Positions 17,010-25,209 of a stretch of DNA of 64,000 nt are shown in pieces. Made by a program: the position numbers and the translations under genes. The first letter of the stretch is position 1, and each line of letters opens with the position of its first letter. The notes beneath the pieces are model-generated. The model did no database searches. It was not told the DNA's origin and saw only the letters and a program-made list of their open reading frames with translations. The stretch comes from Streptomyces rishiriensis (GTDB taxonomy: Bacteria; Actinomycetota; Actinomycetes; Streptomycetales; Streptomycetaceae): the NCBI RefSeq assembly GCF_003112535.1, contig NZ_BEWA01000019.1:1-64000 (forward strand). Direction: 5' to 3'.

Positions 17010-17914
17010 AGGCCCACCTTCCGGTAGCGGCGGATCAGGAGGCCGTAGCCGGCGGCGATCAGGCCGAGGAGGACGAGGACGTAGACGACGCCCTGTCCGT
17101 CGGAGGGACCGGCTCCGCCCGGGAAGGCGGAGGAGGCGCCCAGGAACGCCGACTGCACGCCGTCGATCAGCGTGACGGGGGAGAACAGGCCGATCCAGGG
17201 GATCGAGCCGGTGCTGTTCTGCGCCTCGGCGATGGCCTGGAGCGTGGAGACCGCCCCGTAGGAGATCGTCAGCACGGCGATGACGGCGGCGATGCCGAAG
17301 CCCCGGCGCGGGGTCACCGAGGCGATGACCAGGCCGATGCCGGCGAAGAGCAGGGAGAGCAGTGCCACGGAGACGAGTCCCTGACCGAATCCCTCGGTCT
17401 GGTCGGCGAAGTCGAGTTTGGCCAGCAGGGCGCCCACGTAGAGCACAAGCAGCGGAGCCGCGGTGAGCACGAAGAGCGCGGAGGCCAGCGCGGCGAACTT
17501 GGCGCGTACGTAGTCCGCGGTCTCGATGGGGCGCGAGAAGTACAGCGGCACGGTCTTGAAGCGCAGGTCGCGCGAGACGGACTGCGGCGCCTGGGAGGCG
17601 ACGTACAGGCTGATCACGGCCTGCATGATGATCGCGTAACGCGTGTAGTCGACGGGCAGTTCCTTGGCCTTCGTGGCGACCGCGACGGCGACCATGATGG
17701 CCGCGGGCACGCACATCACCACGAAGAGCAGCATCGGCAGCACCTTGGACTTCACCGAACGGCCGAGGCCGTAGGCGCCGCGCAGGGACTGCGAGTAGAG
17801 GGAGCGGCGTGCGTAGGCGCGGCCCAGCCGGGGGCCGTCGTAGCTGCGGTAGCCGATGTTGTGGATGCGGGTCTGGTCTCCCGTGGCGGCGGTGACCGGG
17901 TGCTCAACTGCCAT
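17006..17914 (-). CDS. ABC-2 type transporter permease
   Basis: 302 residues. A soluble N-terminus of about 60 residues (IHNIGYRSYDGPRLGRAYAR) precedes roughly six membrane helices, ending in a basic tail (RRYRKVGL). It overlaps the upstream ATPase gene by 11 bases and the downstream ATPase gene by four, so the operon is translationally coupled. Likely partner is the ATPase at 17904-18881. No substrate-binding protein or regulator gene is nearby. Confidence 0.88.
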   Translation of the reverse strand: MAVEHPVTAATGDQTRIHNIGYRSYDGPRLGRAYARRSLYSQSLRGAYGLGRSVKSKVLPMLLFVVMCVPAAIMVAVAVATKAKELPVDYTRYAIIMQAVISLYVASQAPQSVSRDLRFKTVPLYFSRPIETADYVRAKFAALASALFVLTAAPLLVLYVGALLAKLDFADQTEGFGQGLVSVALLSLLFAGIGLVIASVTPRRGFGIAAVIAVLTISYGAVSTLQAIAEAQNSTGSIPWIGLFSPVTLIDGVQSAFLGASSAFPGGAGPSDGQGVVYVLVLLGLIAAGYGLLIRRYRKVGL

Positions 17915-18881
17915 GGCCGACGGCCTCCTTCCGCTGCTGGTCGTTTTCGGCGTCGCTGTCGGTGAAGACCTCGGAGATGTGGTGTCTGCGCTGTTCCATG
18001 CGGACCAGGCCGAGGCCCAGTTCGGCGACCGCGTCGCGGACGACGTCGTAGGTCTCCTCGCCCTGCGCGGTCAGCAGCAGGACGTGACCGGCGCCGGGCA
18101 GGGCGCTGTTCGCGTCGAGGACCTCGACGCCGCGCGCGCGGAGCGCCTCGCGCACCGCGAGGGTGCCGTCGGGACGCGCGTCGGTGTCGGTGACCTCGAT
18201 CGCGAGGGTGGTGGTGGTCTGCGTGAAGTCGGTGGTGGAGCTGGAGCGCAGGAGCTTGCCGCCGTCGACGACCACGACGTGGTCGCAGGTGCGCTCCAGT
18301 TCGCCCAGCAGGTGGGAGGTGACCAGGACCGAGATGCCGAAGTCGGTGTGGATGCGACGGATCAGGCCGAGCATCTCGTCGCGGCCGACCGGGTCGAGGC
18401 CGTTGGTCGGCTCGTCCAGGAAGACCAGCTGGGGATCGTGGACGAGGGCCTGGGCGAGCTTCACGCGCTGCTTCATGCCGGTCGAGTAGCCGCCGATGGG
18501 GCGGTAGCGCTCCTCGTACAGGCCGACGTGACGCAGGGTGTCAGCGGTGCGCTCGCGCGCGGCGGTGGGCGGCAGGCCGGACATCCGGGCCATGTGCACG
18601 ACGAACTCGGTGGCCGAGACGTCGGGCGGCAGGCAGTCGTGCTCCGGCATGTAGCCGACGCGCTCGCGAATGGCGGCGCCCTTGCTCGCGACGTCGAGGC
18701 CGAGCACCTCGGCTCGTCCCTCGGAGGCGGGCGACAGGCCCAGCAGGATCTTGATCAAGGTGGACTTGCCGGCCCCGTTGGCTCCGACGAGCCCGGTCAC
18801 ACCGGGTCCGACGTCCACGGAGAGCCGGTCAAGAGCGGTTACCCGGGGGAACCGCTTGCTCAGGCTTTCGGTCGCGATCAC
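17904..18881 (-). CDS. ABC transporter ATP-binding protein
   Basis: 325 residues, first gene of the four-gene ABC operon. Walker A is GLVGANGAGKSTLIK near residue 35, the signature region YSTGMKQRVKLAQALVHDPQ near 135, and Walker B LVFLDEPTNGLDP. A C-terminal regulatory extension reaches about residue 325. Of several in-frame starts, the GTG at 18881 was chosen because GAGG lies eight bases upstream; the GTG six bases earlier is too close to it. The operon encodes two ATPase/permease pairs on one message, possibly two related exporters or a four-subunit complex. Confidence 0.92.
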   Translation of the reverse strand: MIATESLSKRFPRVTALDRLSVDVGPGVTGLVGANGAGKSTLIKILLGLSPASEGRAEVLGLDVASKGAAIRERVGYMPEHDCLPPDVSATEFVVHMARMSGLPPTAARERTADTLRHVGLYEERYRPIGGYSTGMKQRVKLAQALVHDPQLVFLDEPTNGLDPVGRDEMLGLIRRIHTDFGISVLVTSHLLGELERTCDHVVVVDGGKLLRSSSTTDFTQTTTTLAIEVTDTDARPDGTLAVREALRARGVEVLDANSALPGAGHVLLLTAQGEETYDVVRDAVAELGLGLVRMEQRRHHISEVFTDSDAENDQQRKEAVGHGS

Positions 18882-19151
18882 AGTCACGTCCTCAAAAGTA
18901 GTGACGCACACCACGAAAATCATCAGACCTCAGAGCCGTCTTCGCCTCAGACCTCAGATGTACGGGCACGTAGGGGATGCCATGCCTGAGAGCTACGGGG
19001 TCCGAGAGGGCTGCGGAGGGGTTCTCCACAGGCCCGGACCCGCCTATTGACGCAGCCTCTAACAACTGTCACATTCGGTGATGTCAGGTTACGGGCGCGT
19101 AGCGCGGCCGGCGGAACCGCAAGGCGTTCGGGACCGGCGGGACGGGGTGGC

Positions 19152-20062
19152 ATGACGACGACAACGACGGCATCGGCAGCCGCGGCGCCGGAGGCCACGA
19201 CGGCCGAACTCTCCGGCGAACTGCGGGGATTCCGGCAGGCGCAGCAGCTGGCGTACGCGGGCGCGCAGGCCGTCGCCGCCGAACTGCGGCCGGGCGTGAC
19301 GGAACGCGAGGCGGCGCGGAGCGGATGCGGAAGTGGTGCGGCGAGCGGGGCGTGCGCGACTGGTTCCACCTGCCGTTCGCCTGGTTCGGGGACCGCACGG
19401 CGTTCACCGGCTTCCGGATCCCCCTGCAGTTCTTCCCGACGGACCGCCGGCTGGAGCCGGGGATGCCGTTCATCCTCCTGGCACCGGTGTACGAGGGGTA
19501 CACGGCGGACGTCGGGTACTCGGGAGCACTCGGCGGGCACCCGGTGCAGGAGAGGCTGCTGGCCGACCTGGAAGCGCACCGCGAGCTGATCCTGCGCGAG
19601 GTGCGCGAACGGCGGTCACTGCGCGAGATCTACGCCGACGTCGACAGCCTCATGGCCCGCCAGGGCTACGCGAACCGGCATCGCGCCTACCCGTTCGGCG
19701 TGATCGCGCACAAGGTGGACCGCGTGCGGGAGCGCCGGTTCTCGCCCCGGGTGTTCGGGTTCGGCACGCAGTCGCTCAAGGGGCTGGTCGCCGACGCGCT
19801 GCACGGACATCGCGAGGGCTGGTCGCCTCTCTGGTCGCCGTACCGCTTCTCCGACCATCCGCCGCGGCCGGGGCTGTGGGCGGTCGAACCGCATCTCGGG
19901 TTCCGGGGCACGGGCGCGAAGTTCGAGGAGATCCTCGTGGTCACCGACTCGGACGACCCGCGGGAGAGCGCCTTCTGGCTGGACGACGACCTGCCGCACG
20001 TGCGGCGTTGGGCGGAAAGGAAGGCGCAGGGAATGCCGAAGCACGAGGTGGAGGACGAGTGA
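19152..20062 (+). pseudogene. M24-like metallopeptidase family protein, frameshifted
   Basis: Two overlapping frames together form one protein of about 300 residues. Frame one (from the ATG at 19152) gives an Ala/Thr-rich start, then LRGFRQAQQLAYAGAQAVAA and LRPGVTEREAAR. Near 19313-19324 the reading moves to another frame, which continues RMRKWCGERGVRDWFHLPFA and runs to 20062. The junction GCGCGGAGCGGATGCGG is consistent with loss of one G or gain of two bases relative to an intact frame. The fold resembles the creatinase/aminopeptidase P (M24) family. Either a real broken gene or a sequence error; coding bias and the GTGA overlap with the next gene argue for recent damage or error. Confidence 0.7.
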
Positions 20063-21867
20063 CATTGCCGCAGGGCGCGCGTGAGCGCCGGGTGCGAACC
20101 GGTGGGATCGAGCTGTGCGTGGCCGAGCTGGGCGATCCGGGCCGGCCGACGGTCGTCCTCGTGCACGGCTATCCGGACAGCAAGGAGGTGTGGTCCGAGG
20201 TCGCGACGCGGCTGGCCGACCGCCATGGGCTGCACGTGGTGCTGTACGACGTCCGCGGCCACGGCCGTTCCGGCGCGCCGAAGCCGCTGCGGGGCGGGTT
20301 CACCCTGGAGAAGCTGACGGACGACTTCCTGACGGTGGCGGACGCGGTCAGCCCGGACCGGCCGGTGCACCTGGTGGGGCACGACTGGGGCTCGGTGCAG
20401 GCGTGGGAGTTCGTCACGGTGCGGCGCACCGAGGGCCGGATCGCGTCCTTCACGTCCATGTCCGGCCCGTCCCTCGACCACTTCGGCCACTGGATCGACA
20501 AGCGGGTCAAGCGGCCGACTCCGCGCCGGGTCGGCCAGCTCCTCGGCCAGGGCGCGAAGTCCTGGTACGTGTACCTGCTGCACACTCCCGCCCTGCCGGA
20601 ACTCGCCTGGCGCGGACCGCTCGGCAAGCGCTGGCCCGGCATCCTGCGGCGGATGGAGAAGGTCCCCACGGGCGCGTACCCGACGCCGTCACTGCCGTCC
20701 GACGCCGCCCACGGGGCGTGGCTGTACCGGGACAACGTGCGGAGCCGGCTGCGCCGCCCGCGGTCGGACGCGCACGCGCACGCGCCCGTGCAGCTCATCA
20801 CGCCCCTGGAGGACAGGTTCCTCTCGGAGCGGCTGTACGACGAGCTGGAGGAGTGGGTCCCGAATCTGACCCGGCGCACCATCGCGGCCGGGCACTGGAT
20901 CCCGCGCACCCGCCCCGACCAGGTCGCCTCCTGGATCGACGACTTCGTCACCTCGGTGGAGCAGGAGCGGGCCGGCGAGGCGGCCGGACAGGGCCGGGAG
21001 CAGGGCGGCGGGCCGGTGCGCACGGCTGCCGCGGGCCGGTACGCCGAGCGCTTCGGCGGCCGGCTGGTGCTGGTCACCGGCGCGGGCAGCGGCATCGGGC
21101 GGGCCACGGCGTTCGCGTTCGCCGAGGCCGGCGCGCGCGTGATCGCCGTCGACCGGGACGCGGAGGCCGCCGCACGGACGGCTGAGCTGTCCCGGCTGAT
21201 CGGCGCGCCCGGAGCCTGGGCGGAGACGGTGGACGTCTCCGACGAGCAGGCGATGGAGAAGCTCGCGGCCAAGGTCCACACCGAACACGGCGTGCTGGAC
21301 GTACTGGTGAACAACGCGGGCATCGGTTTGTCGGGCTCCTTCTTCGACACGACGTCCGACGACTGGCGCAAGGTCCTGGACGTCAACCTGTGGGGCGTCA
21401 TCCACGGGTGCCGACTGTTCGGCCGCCACATGGCCGAGCGCGGGCAGGGCGGCCACATCGTCAACACGGCGTCGGCGGCCGCCTATCAGCCCTCCAAGGC
21501 GCTGCCCGCCTACAGCACCTCCAAGGCGGCGGTCCTGATGCTGAGCGAGTGCCTGCGCGCGGAACTGGCCGGCCAGGGCATCGGCGTCTCGGCGATATGC
21601 CCCGGACTGGTGAACACGAACATCACCGACACGGCGACGTTCGTGGGGGTGGACGCCGAGGAGGAACGACGCCGTCAGAAGCGCTCCACGCGCGCGTACG
21701 GGCTGCGCAACTACCCGCCGGAGAAGGTCGCGGACGCGATCCTGCGGGCCGTCCTGCTCGACGAGGCGGTGGTTCCGGTCACTCCGGAGGCGAGGGTCTC
21801 CTACGCCCTGTCGCGGTTCCTGCCAAGGGCGTTGAGGGCGCTGGCGCGGGTGGGACCGCCGCTGTGA
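20059..21867 (+). CDS. EphD-like alpha/beta hydrolase-SDR fusion
   Basis: 602 residues, two enzymes in one chain. Residues 1-310 are an alpha/beta hydrolase of the epoxide hydrolase type: oxyanion-hole HGYPDS near 35, nucleophile Asp in GHDWGSVQAWEF near 112, and catalytic His in AAGHWIPRTRPDQ near 280. Residues 335-602 are a short-chain dehydrogenase: TGAGSGIG near 343, NNAG near 418, and the Ser-Tyr-Lys triad in NTASAAAYQ and AYSTSKAA. The order and length match mycobacterial EphD, which acts on oxidised lipids; function here is inferred. The GTG overlaps the stop of the M24-like gene by four bases. Confidence 0.9.
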   Translation: MTLPQGARERRVRTGGIELCVAELGDPGRPTVVLVHGYPDSKEVWSEVATRLADRHGLHVVLYDVRGHGRSGAPKPLRGGFTLEKLTDDFLTVADAVSPDRPVHLVGHDWGSVQAWEFVTVRRTEGRIASFTSMSGPSLDHFGHWIDKRVKRPTPRRVGQLLGQGAKSWYVYLLHTPALPELAWRGPLGKRWPGILRRMEKVPTGAYPTPSLPSDAAHGAWLYRDNVRSRLRRPRSDAHAHAPVQLITPLEDRFLSERLYDELEEWVPNLTRRTIAAGHWIPRTRPDQVASWIDDFVTSVEQERAGEAAGQGREQGGGPVRTAAAGRYAERFGGRLVLVTGAGSGIGRATAFAFAEAGARVIAVDRDAEAAARTAELSRLIGAPGAWAETVDVSDEQAMEKLAAKVHTEHGVLDVLVNNAGIGLSGSFFDTTSDDWRKVLDVNLWGVIHGCRLFGRHMAERGQGGHIVNTASAAAYQPSKALPAYSTSKAAVLMLSECLRAELAGQGIGVSAICPGLVNTNITDTATFVGVDAEEERRRQKRSTRAYGLRNYPPEKVADAILRAVLLDEAVVPVTPEARVSYALSRFLPRALRALARVGPPL

Positions 21868-22046
21868 GCCGCCACACCGACCGCCCGCGCCCGACCGGCT
21901 CGGGCACGGGCACAGGCACGAGCACGAGCATGGATGCAGGCACGAGCATGGATGCAGGCACGAGCATGGATGCAGGCAGGGACGCTGGCGCGAGTGCGAG
22001 TGCGGGCACGGAAGGGACGACGAGGGCTTCGGTGACGGCGAGTTGA
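21864..22046 (+). CDS. Possible 60-residue repeat peptide
   Basis: A short frame joined to both neighbours by four-base overlaps: its GTG overlaps the stop of the fusion gene (GTGA), and its stop overlaps the TTG of the MerR gene (TTGA). It encodes a Ser/Thr/Gly/Asp-rich peptide with three copies of a six-residue unit GTSMDA. Nothing in it resembles a known domain. It may be a spacer that arose by repeat expansion rather than a gene; the coupling is the only argument for translation. Confidence 0.25.
   Translation: MSRHTDRPRPTGSGTGTGTSTSMDAGTSMDAGTSMDAGRDAGASASAGTEGTTRASVTAS
21922..21975 (+). repeat. 18-bp tandem repeat, three exact copies
   Basis: GCACGAGCATGGATGCAG occurs three times head to tail. 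The length is a multiple of three, so a frame through it gains six residues per copy. Confidence 0.9.
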
Positions 22047-22994
22047 GCTCCACCGCGTCGCCCCGGCCGCGGTACCGCATCGAGACCCTCGCCCATCTGT
22101 CCGGCGCGACCGTCCGCACCATCCGCGCCTACCAGGACCGCGGTCTCCTGCCCCGCCCGGAGCGCAAGGGGCGGGCCAACCACTACTCGGGCGCCCACCT
22201 CGCCCGTCTCCACCAGATCGCCGACCTCCTCGACCGCGGCTACACCCTCGCCTCCATCAAGGAGCTCCTCGACGCCCATGACACCGGCCGCGGCCTGGGC
22301 GGCGTCCTCGGCCTGGTCGCGGAGGTGGACGGCCCGTGGACGGACGAGGAACCGGCGCGGATCTCGCGGGCCGAGCTGACCGCCCGCTTCGGCGGCGTCC
22401 CCGACGACGCGGCGATCGCGGACGCGGTGGCCCTCGGTGTGCTGGATCCGGCGCCCGGCGACGAGGAGGCCTTCCTCGTGCTGAGCCCCCCAAGAGCTGT
22501 CGGTGGCAGTGGAGTTGCACGCGGCCGGGGTACCCCTGGGCGCGATCACCGCGCACCTGAGGGAGTTGAGGTCGCAGGTCGAGCACATCGCCTCACGTTT
22601 CCTGGAGTTCACCGCCGAGCACGTCTTCGACCGCTACCTCGACGGCTCGCGCCCTCCGACCGACGCCGACGCGGCCCAAGCGGCCTCGCTCGTACGACGG
22701 CTCCGTCCGCTCGCCCGGCATACCGTGGACGCCGAACTTGCGCGTGCCATGCGTCTGTTCGCCACCCACCACCTGCGGAGACAGCTCGGCTCCGGAGGTT
22801 CCGCGCCCGGCGCCCCCAAGACACGTAGCGTGGCGATTCCCGACGGGACAATGCGGGCCGTGGAAAGGCTGGTCGGCGTGGAGCACGCCGTCACCTTCCT
22901 CACGCTGGCGGCCGAACGCGAGCTGCGCGCAAGGATGCTGGATGATCTGTCCTCAAACCACCCGGTCGTGACCGACTTTGACGAACGCCACTGA
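22043..22994 (+). pseudogene. MerR-family regulator, frameshifted at a C6 run
   Basis: The first frame (TTG at 22043) encodes a MerR DNA-binding domain: YRIETLAHLSGATVRTIRAY, DRGLLPRPERKGRANHYS and the coiled region RLHQIADLLDRGYTLASIKE. After FLVLSPP the frame becomes nonsense. Reading continues in the next frame as ELSVAVELHAAGVPLGAITA through to 22994. The switch lies at six Cs at 22486-22491; five Cs would restore one protein of 316 residues (SPQELSVAVEL). The 3' part is an effector domain of about 170 residues. Either a sequencing error in the homopolymer, a real mutation, or slippage. Confidence 0.75.
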
Positions 22995-23006
22995 TACACA
23001 CGTCGG

Positions 23007-23060
23007 TTGTCCACAGAATCGCCAATTCGCCTGTGGATAACCACAGTTGCTTGTGGATCA
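23007..23060. other. DnaA-box cluster upstream of kptA
   Basis: Between the MerR gene and kptA lie TTGTCCACA (23007-23015, the exact Streptomyces consensus), TGTGGATAA (23032-23040, exact in reverse) and TGTGGATCA (23052-23060, one mismatch). Confidence 0.7.
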
Positions 23061-23116
23061 AACCTCGAGCGCAAAACAAAATGCGTGATCCGCGTCTCCC
23101 GCGCCATGCTGAGGGG

Positions 23117-23680
23117 ATGAACGAGAAGGACGATGCCGAGAGACGCACCGTGAAGGTGTCGAAGTACCTCTCGAAGCACCTGCGACACCAGCCCGAACGT
23201 ATCGGCCTCACCCTCGACGGGGCCGGCTGGGTCGAGATCGACGAACTGATCGCGGCATGCGCCGCACACGGCTTCCGCTTCACCCGCGACGAACTGGACC
23301 ACGTCGTCGCCGCCAACGACAAGAAACGCTTCGCCGTCGAGGGCACACGGATCCGCGCCAGCCAGGGCCACAGCATCGAGGTCGACCTCGGACTGCCCCC
23401 GGCGCCCCCTCCGCCGTATCTCTACCACGGAACGGTGGGCCGCTACCTGGAAGCGATCCGGGCCGAGGGGCTGCGCCCGATGAACCGGCACGACGTGCAC
23501 CTTTCCGCCGACCGGGAGACCGCGACCCGCGTCGGCGCACGCCGAGGCCGTCCCGTGGTGCTCTCCGTGGACGCCGGGGCCATGCACCGCGACGGCCATG
23601 TCTTCCACATCAGCGCCAACGGGGTGTGGCTGACGAAGGCCGTGCCGCCGCAGTACCTGCGGTTCCCCGAGCGGCACTGA
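23117..23680 (+). CDS. kptA: RNA 2'-phosphotransferase (Tpt1/KptA)
   Basis: 187 residues. KptA transfers an internal RNA 2'-phosphate to NAD+, giving 2'-OH RNA, ADP-ribose 1'',2''-cyclic phosphate and nicotinamide. Family motifs are intact: SKYLSKHLRHQPERIGL near residue 15, NDKKRFAV near 70, RASQGHSIEVDL near 83, LYHGT near 105 and the ADP-ribosyl-fold strand VVLSVDAGAMHRDG. The ATG at 23117 follows GAGGGG and gives the standard N-terminus; the frame is open back to 23033. No RNA ligase is nearby, so its natural substrate in the cell is unclear, as for most bacterial KptA. Confidence 0.93.
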   Translation: MNEKDDAERRTVKVSKYLSKHLRHQPERIGLTLDGAGWVEIDELIAACAAHGFRFTRDELDHVVAANDKKRFAVEGTRIRASQGHSIEVDLGLPPAPPPPYLYHGTVGRYLEAIRAEGLRPMNRHDVHLSADRETATRVGARRGRPVVLSVDAGAMHRDGHVFHISANGVWLTKAVPPQYLRFPERH

Positions 23681-23731
23681 GGCACCGGCCCCGATCGACG
23701 GATCGGTCCCCCGTTCGAGATGATCACAGCC

Positions 23732-24175
23732 ATGACCCACCTGCCCTCCACCGAGGCGGCCGTCACCGCCCTTCGCGCCATCGCCGCCGAATACGCGCGC
23801 GAGATCGAGGTGACCCACGACATCGGGGCCGACCAGACCTCCCGGCGCACCGCCGCCGGCGTGGGCGTCGCCGCCGACCCGGACGGGTCACTGCCGCACG
23901 AGGCCCATGTCGAGCTCGGTGGGTGCCCCGGCGTGAGGGTGCGGCTGTACCCCGACGGCGACGCCCTGATCACCGTCGACGGCGTCGAATGTCCGGACGT
24001 CGACCGCGACGACGTGCCTGCTTTCCTGCGCTCCCTCTACGACGGCCACGCCTGGGTGAAGGCGCGCCGCTTTCCGCCCGGCCACTTCCTGATGGTGCCG
24101 CTGCCGCGTGACCGCGTGCACAAGGAGTACATCCTGGTCGGGCTCAGCCCGTGGCTGAGCCGCCGCACCCGGTGA
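23732..24175 (+). CDS. Hypothetical protein
   Basis: 147 residues, not recognised. Soluble, acidic to neutral, with predicted alternating helix and strand; notable stretches are AAEYAREIEVTHDIGADQTS near 20 and HAWVKARRFPPGHFLMVPLP near 110. It has no signal peptide or membrane segment. An in-frame ATG at 23720 is also possible. It lies 51 bases after kptA on the same strand, and a perfect parS begins two bases after its stop. Confidence 0.75.
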   Translation: MTHLPSTEAAVTALRAIAAEYAREIEVTHDIGADQTSRRTAAGVGVAADPDGSLPHEAHVELGGCPGVRVRLYPDGDALITVDGVECPDVDRDDVPAFLRSLYDGHAWVKARRFPPGHFLMVPLPRDRVHKEYILVGLSPWLSRRTR

Positions 24176-24177
24176 CC

Positions 24178-24191
24178 GTTTCACGTGAAAC
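24178..24191. other. parS site
   Basis: Perfect GTTTCACGTGAAAC, a ParB-binding site of the Streptomyces type, in the 41-base gap before the LLM oxidoreductase gene. Confidence 0.93.
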
Positions 24192-24216
24192 CGGCCGTCC
24201 GCATACGCTCGACGAC

Positions 24217-25119
24217 ATGAGTCTGCGCCTGAGCACCGTGATCCTCCCTTACCTCCGCTGGCACGAGGGGGGCCGTTCGGCATGGACGCGGGCCGAGCAG
24301 CTCGGCTTCCACACCGCCTACACCTACGACCACCTGTCCTGGCGCAGCTTCCGGGACGGCCCCTGGTTCGGTGCGATCCCCACGCTGACCGCCGCCGCGG
24401 GCGCCACGGAGCGACTGCGCCTGGGCACGCTGGTGACCTCGCCGAACTTCCGGCACCCGGTGACCCTCGCCAAGGAACTGATCTCCCTCGACGACATCTC
24501 GGGCGGCCGGGTCACCCTGGGCATCGGCGCCGGCGGCACCGGCTTCGACGCCACCGCACTCGGCCAGGAACCGTGGACCCCGCGCGAGCGGGCGGACCGG
24601 CTCGGCGAGTTCGTGCCGCTGCTCGACCGGCTGCTCACCGAAGACTCGGTGTCCTACGAGGGCGACCACTACTCGGCACACGAGGCACGCAACATTCCCG
24701 GCTGCCTCCAGCGTCCCCGGCTGCCCTTCGCCATCGCCGCGACCGGACCGCGCGGGCTGCGGCTCGCGGCCCAGTACGGACAGGCGTGGGTGACCACCGG
24801 CGACCCCAAGCTGTACGAGAGCGGCACGCCCGAGCAGTCGGTGCGGGCCCTCCGGGAGCAGGCCGAGAAGCTGGCCGACGCCTGCGCGGCACGCGGCCGG
24901 GAGGTGGCGGAGCTGGACAAGATCCTGCTCACCGGTTTCACCCCGGACCGCGGCCGGCCGCTGGAGTCCCTGGACGCCTTCGTCGACTTCGCGGGACGGC
25001 ACCAGGAGATCGGCTTCACGGAGATCGTGGTCCACTGGCCCATCCCGGATTCCGACTTCGCCGCCGACGAGAAGGTCTTCGAGCGGATCGCCATGGAGGC
25101 CTCGGCGCAGCTGCGCTGA
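24217..25119 (+). CDS. LLM-class flavin-dependent oxidoreductase
   Basis: 300 residues of the bacterial luciferase-like superfamily, a TIM-barrel enzyme using FMN or, in actinobacteria, often F420. It begins MSLRLSTVILPYLRW and has the family strands FHTAYTYDHLSWRSF near 30-44, LRLGTLVTSPNFRHP near 75-90 and RVTLGIGAGGTGFDA near 105. No partner reductase is present, which fits an F420-dependent type, but the cofactor and substrate cannot be decided here. The ATG at 24217 has no clear ribosome-binding site; parS lies 25 bases upstream. Confidence 0.88.
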   Translation: MSLRLSTVILPYLRWHEGGRSAWTRAEQLGFHTAYTYDHLSWRSFRDGPWFGAIPTLTAAAGATERLRLGTLVTSPNFRHPVTLAKELISLDDISGGRVTLGIGAGGTGFDATALGQEPWTPRERADRLGEFVPLLDRLLTEDSVSYEGDHYSAHEARNIPGCLQRPRLPFAIAATGPRGLRLAAQYGQAWVTTGDPKLYESGTPEQSVRALREQAEKLADACAARGREVAELDKILLTGFTPDRGRPLESLDAFVDFAGRHQEIGFTEIVVHWPIPDSDFAADEKVFERIAMEASAQLR

Positions 25120-25209
25120 CCCCGGCGTCCGGACCGGCCGCGCCCCGCCCCGGCCACCCGTGGACGGGCTCTCGCACGGCCGTACGGGCAGATGGGCGAG
25201 AATGACCCG

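Noticed and set aside
19300..19330. Programmed ribosomal frameshift in the M24-like gene
   Set aside because: No slippery heptamer or downstream pseudoknot pattern is visible; mutation or sequence error is simpler.
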